Under the pieces are notes generated by a model. It was not told where the DNA came from. It saw nothing but the letters and a program-made list of their open reading frames with translations, and did not search any database. From Cryptomeria japonica (Eukaryota; Streptophyta; Pinopsida; Cupressales; Cupressaceae), in assembly GCF_030272615.1 (NCBI RefSeq), contig NC_081409.1:527742291-527806290 (forward strand): 64,000 bases of DNA, read 5' to 3'. This document shows, in pieces, positions 56,301 to 64,000 of this stretch (position 1 is its first letter; every line of letters starts with the position of its first letter). Both the position numbers and the translations under genes were made by a program.

Positions 56301-56950
56301 GTGGAAGCCATTGTGTCTCTTCCACTTCCACATCACAAGAAAGGACTTCAAATATTCCTTGGAAGAATCAACTTTGTCAGAAGGTTTCTCCCAAACCTTG
56401 CAGCTTTTTTTAAGCATCTCATAGCCATGCTAAAGGAGTTACCCTTCAAATGGACCAGTGAAGGGAAGGAGGGCTTTGATTAGATTAGGTAGGCAATTGC
56501 TCAAGCTCCTACCTTAGTAAATCCTAACTATGAGAAGGATTTCATCCTTTATACATTGGGAGGAGATGCAAGTATATATTTTGTCCTAACACAGTTAAAT
56601 CGGGATGATTTGGAGTAACCCATAGCCTTTTTCAGTGAAGGCCTAAAGGACTATAAGCTCAAGTACAACTATGTGGAAAAACAAGTCATCACAGTTATGA
56701 GAGCACTAAAAAAGTTCAGACACATTCTCTCAAACAATAGGATCCAACTCCTAGTCCCACATGCTAGCATTAAGGACTTTTTTCTCAACAAGGATATAGG
56801 TGAGAAGAGAGTTGGGTGGATCACTAAGGTCATGGAGTATGACCTTGACATAAAAAGTTACCAGGTTAGTGAGAGGAAGAGGACTCTATGAGTAGTTCAA
56901 TTCATCTTTTGGGAAAGAATTAGAGACCTCCCTATTGTTGCAGGAAGAAG
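56301..56950 (+). pseudogene. RT connection and RNase H of gypsy element I
   Basis: The frame carries LQIFLGRINFVRRFLPNLAA, then FKWTSEGKEGFD and stops near 56481-56490. RNase H sequence follows with YTLGGDAS (usually TDAS), PIAFFSEGLKDYKLKYNYVEKQVI and KKFRHILSNNRIQLLV. The last part reads RVGWITKVMEYDLDIKSYQV. This is the native RNase H, directly followed by integrase, so there is no second RNase H in the usual place. Confidence 0.85.
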
Positions 56951-56988
56951 AATCGATTGATAAGTAGAGAGATGCACAAATCAATTGG

Positions 56989-58230
56989 TTGGAGGTTATG
57001 CCTTCCTTCTTAAGGGATGGTAGCTATCCTTCTCACTTTGATAGAACCAAGAGAAGGAATCTTAGATTGCGGTCCATCTCTTATGCCTTAGTGGATGGCA
57101 TATTATTCAAAAGAGGCCTGGATGGTGTCTTGCTAAGATGCATCAAGGGAGATCAAACCAATAGGTTGTTAGAATAATTTCATAATGGGTCCTCTGGTGG
57201 CCATTTCTCAACAAGAACTATAGCTATGAAGATCATGAGAGAAGGCTATTATTGGCCTTCTCTATTCGATGATACTCACAAGTGGGTCAGGAGGTGCAAA
57301 GACTGTGCACTTTTTGCAGGAAAACAAAGATTAGTAGCCTTGTCCCTTTATCCCATTTAAATTGATCAACCCTTTGCACAATGGGGGCTTGATTTCATTG
57401 GCCCCATCAACCCATGTCAAGTGCAGACCATAAGTGGATTTTGGTTGTCACAGACTATTTCACAAGGTGGACAAAGGTTGTTTCTTTGAAGGATGCAACT
57501 AAGAATTCAATGGTTCAATTCCTTGAGGGGATTGCAACAAGATTTGGAGCCCCTTCCACCATCATATCAGATAATGCCAAGGCCTTTGTGGGATATCGGA
57601 TCAATCTATGGGCAGTCCAACATGATGTGTTTCTAAAAACATCATCAAATTACTATCCCCAATGCAATGGCTTGGTTGAGTCCTCCAACAAAAATCTCAT
57701 TATAACCATCAATAGGACTCTTGAAGACAATTAGAGGTCATGACACCTCAACTTGGGAACAACCTTATGGGTTGATAGGATTACTCCCAAGAGAGCTTTG
57801 AGAAACTCACCTTTCATGCTAGTGTATGGAAGGGAAGAAAGGCTTCCCTTATCCCTTGAGTTGCCATCCTTGGACTTGGCACATCAGTTGGAGCTCCTAT
57901 AAAATGATGCCTTATCAATGAGGTATGCTAAACTTACAGAGCTTGAAGAGGCCAGGGAGAAATCTAAATAGGCTTTAAATGTCAATCAGGGGCTGGTAAA
58001 GATATTTTTTGACAAGAAGGCCACATTCAGGACCTGTAGGGTTGGAGACCTTGTCCTAAAGTGGGATGCCGACAAGGCAAAGCATGGGAAACATTCAAAA
58101 TTTGATGCAATATGGAGTGGTCCCTATATGATCATAGGCCGCAAGGAGGATAATGCTTTCAATTTGGCCAGACTGAGTGGTGAAGATCTTCCCATTGCGG
58201 TGAATGGAATTCACCTTCAAGCATGTGCTT
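56989..58230 (+). pseudogene. Integrase of gypsy element I
   Basis: The zinc region (HNGSSGGHFS...CKDCALFAGK) is near 57182-57325. After stops and a frame change at about 57410, the core runs 57414-57734 with VVTDYFTRW, IISDNAKAF and NGLVESSNKNL, giving the Asp, Asp, Glu triad. The C-terminal part (57780-58230) has RALRNSPFMLVYGREE and a GDLVLKWDAD...SGPYMI block. Stops at about 57732, 57739, 57900 and 57970 interrupt it. It ends near 58230. Confidence 0.9.
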
Positions 58231-58449
58231 AAGGCCAATTCAGTTTGTATATATCTATAATTTACGTTCTTCTGCTTTCCAAGAAGTGCATGTGCACAAG
58301 CTATTCTCTAGAATGGCAAATTTTTGACCTTTTGCAAGGGCAAAGATTATCTTTTTTGCTTTAGGTTTTGACTCTATGCCCAATGGACTTCATAAGAATA
58401 CTGATCAATGTGTCAAGAAGGCTTGCCACCCCCTCCGAGTCGCCAGAAA
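58231..58449 (+). other. 3' untranslated region of gypsy element I
   Basis: Short non-coding stretch before the 3' LTR. The usual purine tract is not obvious; the sequence before the LTR reads CCGAGTCGCCAGAAA. Confidence 0.5.
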
Positions 58450-60774
58450 TGTTGGCATTTTTTGTGCCAAACCTTGCAGGGATCAATTCTGAGAATTTAG
58501 TGTAACTAACATTTCATGTTAGTCAATACCGATAACATGTTGTGTTATCGATCTCAACAAAGTTAGCTGCTTCTTAATTTTTTTTCAAAGTCATATAACG
58601 TGAGGGTTATATGATGTATCAATAACAGTTCATGTTATTGACCAATGACCGGGTCATTTTATTGACCACCGAGGTAGGATCTAGTTGGCTAAGTGTTTGG
58701 AAAGTTTTTGATCTCATGGGATAAGGTCCCATACGATAAGAGAGAAAAGATAAATCTTGGACCGCTTATCCCTTGGAGATAAATGAAGATAGTTGAGACC
58801 GTGCAAGATAAGAAAAGAAACAAATAAAAGTGCAAAGTGGGCCCCATATCTTTTTGGACTTGACTGGGTCAGTCGATCAAATCACTTAGGTTCAATCGAC
58901 TGGAGGGGCTCCTGGTTGTCAATCGACTAGTTTCCCCCTTCCTCTTACCAGTCGTGGGATTTTCAAATGCAACAAGCAGAGGTAGTGGGATAAGAATTTT
59001 CAAAGGCGAGGAAATATTCCTCCTTATCCTGCAGAGTAGAACGATGATAATAGATGGGCCGCATGATAAGAAAGTAAAGTGAAAGGCTTTCGTCTTATCC
59101 CACGAGGTTAGAAAAATGCATAGCTGATGCCATGGGATAAGATACAAGGGGAAAAAAGGACCCTTATCCCATGAAGGAAAACAAAGCCAAGAGAGATATC
59201 GTGGGATAAGGAGTAAACATAAACTACAAATCATTTTGCTTATCCTACGGGGTAAATTCGAGGACACAAATGGCCCGCAGGATAAGAACAAAGAAAGAAA
59301 AGACCTTAAGGCCTTATCCTGTAAGCTTGAGAAAAGGAATCAAAGGTCCCAGGGGATAAGGAAACAAGAGTAAATCAAAGGGACTCTTATCTCATGGGAG
59401 GAAACAAAGACACAAGTGATCCCGTGGGATAACAAAAGAAAAGTAGAATCAAAGAAAAAATATTATCCCGTGAGGTTAAAAGGGACCCGTAGAGATGTTT
59501 CAGGATAGGAATTCAAGGGTTGTTTAGTAGTCAAACATAGTAAGGATATGTGGACCCAGGATACCACATCAACCAATTCTGGCTGTTGGATCTTCATAAA
59601 GGCCCAATCCGATGACCATGTTTTAATCATCCATTGGGCTTGCTGGAGGCCTAGTTGGAGAGATCTCATGCACCCATCTTCGTGCGAATCTCTTAGATCA
59701 TTGGTCATCATTTGAATTCATGGAGGTCATTGGAATTTGAACTTTTGTAGGTGGGTTTTTGTCAACCCGACTGTCAAGACATTCTTCCTGCTCAAGTCGA
59801 CGCCTCATATCTAATTCGATCACCCTCCAACCACCGAATTCACTCATCATTACTTCAGATGCGACCCTACAGGCCATTTTCAGATGCCACCATGGCCTCT
59901 TTAATATAGAATAGAGACTTTTTGTCCCTGCAAGTGTGCTCAACCATGCTTGTTGGCAGGGATTACTTTGTCGAGGGGTTTTTTTTTGTGCTTCCAGAGG
60001 AAGAGGACGCTCCTAGAGATAGTTGTAGCATGCTATCAGATATCGGATTTGATCTCTCCCTCTCCTCTGATATTTTTGTAACCTAACCTGGGTGAGGTTA
60101 GGTTTTTATCAATTGCAACCATCTGAGTTATGCTTGAACTATAAAGGCAATTTTGTACATTTTTCTCAGGATCTTCTCCCTTCTTTTCTTTTGCAGAATT
60201 TTTATCTCTCTACATCTATAAATTTTCCTTGCCTCTGCATTAATAGAATCTACTTGTCTTACCTAGTTTCAATTTATGCAAATGTGTGTATTTTCTTACC
60301 TATTTGTATGAGTACATATTTTGTTGTTTTCTCAGCATGTGTGATAGTGTCGACTCCTCTTAGAGTGGCATCTGAGAACATTGATCATTCCTCTGCTATT
60401 GTTAAGAATTCTAACCTTGACTCATTTTTAGAAAGATAGACTTGGATAGAAACTTGTGTACCTTGTGGATAGTTTTATTGATGTTCTATGCAACTATAGG
60501 TAGGGGAGATCAACATTTCAGTCTAGGTGCAAACCCTATTTCCTTTCTTTCGTGCAACCCTTCTCTCTCCCCCTTTTCACTGTTAGACTGTAGATTAGCT
60601 TTATCAATGTTGGGTTGGTCCATCACTCTGCATTTGGATTGAAGAGGAAGTTTGCCTTCTCCAGAGATTCAACCTCACAACAACGCAAGGTCCCACACTT
60701 GAGAGGTTGATTCAATGTTTCACAAGGTTGGTGGTCAAGCCTGATCACCAAGGGTGCAAACTTGTGTGTTAACA
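58450..60774 (+). mobile_element. 3' LTR of gypsy element I
   Basis: The 2325-bp LTR starts TGTTGGCATTTTTTGTGCC and ends GTGTTAACA. It is collinear with 48523-50690 but has additional sequence in the GGATAAG region and many substitutions. The ATCTT flank follows. Confidence 0.93.
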
Positions 60775-61917
60775 ATCTTTTAATAGATGGAATATGTACA
60801 TATTCATCTAAATATTGTCCTTGTTGTCTAATGATAGTTTGGATTGGGCTCTCTTCATGTGTCATTTTTTTGTTGTCCTTGTTCACTACAATTACTTTAT
60901 TTGCTCATTCTTATTTGAATGTCGATATTTAAACCTACAAATACAGTGAGTGACTAATAATAAAGATGGTGCTATCACATCTTTGTGATAAAACCCTATC
61001 CTTTGAATGATTGATTACCAACATTTATTGCTCCATGAAATTAGCTTCATAATTTGGTAAGAGGACTATCTCTTTTCATTGTGTTCTATGAATAGACTCT
61101 TACGACTTGATGTACAAATCTGCCCTTAGTCTCAAACCAACTTACAAAATAGTGGTCTCTTTTTCTTCAAGGCTGATAACTAATGTATTAAATCTCAATA
61201 TCACTATTTTGAACAAATCACTTATTTACTTTGTGGTTATGAATGACCCTATTTGGTTTTCCTTAGACTCTTTTTTGTAGATAGTTGCATTCTTATAGAA
61301 TACAAAACATTGTCTTTTCACTGCCCTTTCTCTCATTTTGTGACTGCACTATCAAGTCTTTAACAATATTTTATTCATTTATTCTACTCATATGACTTTT
61401 CAGGTGTTTGTGGCTTCTTTTGATAACTCTATTGTTTGCATTGTGATTGTCTACCATACTCTATGTGCTCACTATGTTTGAAATCACTACTCACTGTTTG
61501 TAGAAATGGATGAATGTTTTATTCTCTCAATTTAGACCTTCATGTCTAAAGATGTTTTTGATTGATGAATTTGTGTTGTCTTTTTCATAGGTGAATCTTT
61601 TGATCTATAAAAGGAACCTTAAACTGTTGTGAAAGGATGCTTTGATCTCTTTATTGACTATATTAATAATCTAAAGAATGAATGCTTCTCTTTGATGGTG
61701 ATTGGAGACTATGAGATGGTTATTTTGGGAATACATCATGACCTTAATGCCTTTGAGCTCTGCTATGACTATGTGTTATAGCTTTTGAATGTGCATTTGA
61801 TATGATTGTAACTTCTCATTGATGGACTTTGATTTAAGGCCTTGATGTTCGCATACTTTTTGTGGACTGTGTATAGTGTCTTTTTTATATGACTGAGAAA
61901 ATGTTTCAAATCCCTGT
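60775..61917. other. AT-rich non-coding spacer
   Basis: Continuation of the host sequence interrupted at 48522. No frame, repeat or element end is supported. Confidence 0.5.
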
Positions 61918-64000
61918 TGTAATGCCCCGCTAGGAAACCCCGAAGGGTTTAAGCTAAAACACTCAATGGAGTGTAAATATTTTTTTTTTATAATAATAAT
62001 TAAGAGTGTTAATAATAAGACACAACATTAGGATACATTGGAGTTATCTAACGATTAGATAACATAGTGGAAGACTAAACGAACCTAAGGAGTTTCCCAA
62101 CATGATTACGTAACCTTACACCTAACTCAACTCGCGACATTTGATTCAATTAAGTTGGATATCTTAATTACAAGTTAATGCTTAAGACATGGATATGTTA
62201 TGTTCGATGAGTTGACATTTCAGAATTTAGGAAGCGTTTCATCTATTATGATTGGAGATGAGGCTAACAAGAGGATATTTAATCAATGAAGTTAAAACAT
62301 AATTAACTTAATAATTTCACCCATTAAGGTTTAAGTAGGGTTTACTTGGCGAGCCATCCATTTTAGATACAATGCGACTAATATAATGAAGTTCATTCAT
62401 TTAGGTTTAAAAGTATCCAACCACAAATGCGATCATCCTTTATAGTTAAAGTATGGCTAATAAGATGAAATTCATTCATTAAGAATTAAGATGTAAACAA
62501 TAAAATGAGGTTTCTTCATTTGGGTTTAAACATAACCAACTAATAAGTCGTAGTTCATTTATAGAGGGTTATATGTAAATAGCCAAAGAGTTCATTCATT
62601 TAAGTCAAAATAATACTAAGAGATGGAGTTCAATTCATAAAGGTGAAAATGTAATATAGCCACGAGTTCATCCCTTTAATTAAAATGTAGTTAGTAAGAT
62701 GATATTCGTTCGTTCGGGATTAAAAATGTAATTAACATAGTGACGATCATCCATTAGGGTTGAAATATAACTAACTTAATGAGTTCACTCTTTTTAGTTA
62801 AAATAAAGTTAATATGAAGAAATACATTTGCTATGGGTAAGATATAAACAACTAAATGAGTTCTCTCATGTTAGTTCGATTATAGCTATTATGATGAAGA
62901 TCATTTATTAAGGTTATAATGAGGGTAACCAATTTGAGTTCATCCAATTATAAAACTAATCTAGTGAGGATTATTTCTTTAGAATAAAACATAAACAACT
63001 AAATAAATTCATCCAATATAGTGAAATATATCTAACATGACGATGTTCATTTATTAAGATAATACGGTAAGTAGCCGAATGAGGTTCATCCATTAGTTAT
63101 CAATTTAGATATTATGATTAATCCAATATTTGTAATCCATTCATTACGTTCAAATTACAAGCTTTATGACAAGTTAATCCATTAATTGTAACCTAGCGAG
63201 TTTCTTTCCATGCTTACTTCCTTTCATTAACATTAACAAATTACTTTCCATAATCATATTTACAATCCTTTATGACCCTAATTACTACATTTAACAAGAT
63301 GACTATATTCATGCATTCAAAAAATTGACTTCATTAAATCCCCATTATACACTACATGATGCATCCATACATGCTAGCACTAAGTATGAAACATGAGAGA
63401 CAAAAAAAAACATCACATAACACAGATATGATCTCAGAGTTCACCCCTAGAGGGCTACATCTCCGGGTCTGCTCAACTGCGAGACCCCTCTGGCAATTAT
63501 TTAAGTTAAGACTACATAAGGTTCATGTTATTTACATCTCTGTCATTTAGGGAAACACAACCACTATACAACGACCACTTCGGTCAATAATTACATAATG
63601 ATACCTTTTTGAAGCAGATCCAACTGTACACATCAAAAGCAATACAAGGGTTTCATAACTGACGGTTCCCTAACTAGGGACTTGACCGACTATGACCAAA
63701 CACAAGCCAACCAGACGATGGGGTCCTAACACTCCTATCGAGGTCGTGCCATTACTTAACAAAGCGAATACATAAATTTAAAACATCACCGAATAATAAA
63801 TATGATTTAATTCAAAATCTCAAACAAAAGAAGTTATTCTATCTAGATTTATTTCAAAAATCTCCAATAAAAGAAAGTTATTCTATCTATTCCCAAAGGG
63901 TATTCCCTCGTTTATACGGATTCCCAAACTCAAATATTAATCATTATATAATTATTAGCCCCTGGATAATAAAAATATAAACAATTAATAATTTATTAAT
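61918..64000. mobile_element. Second copy of long LTR D (cut by window end)
   Basis: Begins TGTAATGCCCCGCTAGG and is collinear with 19917 onward: AGGAAACCCCGAAGGG, the ~40-bp array (about 62380-63110), the CTACATCTCYGGGTCTGCTC block near 63460, and the 45-bp units near 63805. A block differs: 63597-63780 here against 21433-21715 in the first copy. Whether this is a solo LTR or the start of an element is not visible. Confidence 0.85.

Larger units (their letters stand above)
48523..60774 (+). mobile_element. Ty3/gypsy element I, complete but decayed
   Basis: LTRs at 48523-50690 and 58450-60774 enclose gag, protease, an extra RNase H, RT, RNase H and integrase in plus orientation. Flanks read GTCTT (48518-48522) and ATCTT (60775-60779), a duplication with one change. 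Without the nested solo LTR the element is about 10.9 kb. The extra archaeal-like RNase H points to the Tat group. Stops and frame changes occur in every domain, and the LTRs differ by many substitutions and by length, so it is old. Confidence 0.93.

Overview
The window looks like repeat-filled intergenic DNA from a seed plant with a very large genome. A gymnosperm such as a conifer is my best guess, from the density of old nested elements, an endogenous caulimovirid-like relic and very long LTRs. No intact host gene, tRNA, rRNA or CRISPR array was found. Almost every supportable feature is a mobile element or a repeat. Several boundaries are fixed by target-site duplications (TSDs) read directly from the sequence.

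Layout. 1-5.6 kb: 3' part of an LTR retrotransposon with a pyrimidine-rich degenerate internal region, polypurine tract (PPT) and 3' LTR, then a long foldback hairpin. 5.9-8.5 kb: microsatellites, a ~525-bp tandem duplication, and a copia-type LTR end. 8.56-10.08 kb: an endogenous pararetrovirus-like RT/RNase H relic. It is split by a young complete non-autonomous Ty3/gypsy-type element (10085-17910, TSD CATAC) that carries gag and protease but no RT or integrase. A minus-strand Ty1/copia element (18346-28507), lacking most of its RT, follows a little further on. The copia element is itself interrupted by a 4.47-kb solo LTR (19917-24390, TSD TAATG); a second copy of that LTR starts at 61918 and runs off the window.

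28.5-43 kb: AT-rich DNA with a possible pararetroviral promoter, a 20-copy hexamer array, two non-LTR retroposons (31784-33061 with an 18-bp TSD; 35548-36081 with a 7-bp TSD), a solo copia LTR (34209-34998, TSD ATGGA) inside a duplicated segment, a run of 25 Gs, and a family of palindromes around CT microsatellites. 43.2-47.1 kb: a solo copia LTR (43235-44617, TSD ATATC) sits nine bases before the start codon of a decayed DDE-type transposase-like gene (44627-47126). 48.5-60.8 kb: a complete but decayed Ty3/gypsy element with an RNase H of the archaeal-like type placed before RT, and a solo LTR (53587-54960, TSD CCTTA) inside that domain.

Relative ages follow from the nesting. The pararetrovirus-like relic is older than the elements inserted in it, the copia element is older than the 4.47-kb LTR within it, and the large gypsy element is older than the solo LTR in its RNase H. 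The non-autonomous gag element is the youngest LTR element by LTR similarity (about two dozen differences in 1.2 kb by eye). Best candidates for something undescribed are its long gag-protease-only reading frame, the transposase-like gene, the unusual RNase H order, and the long LTR family built from ~40-bp and ~300-bp repeats.
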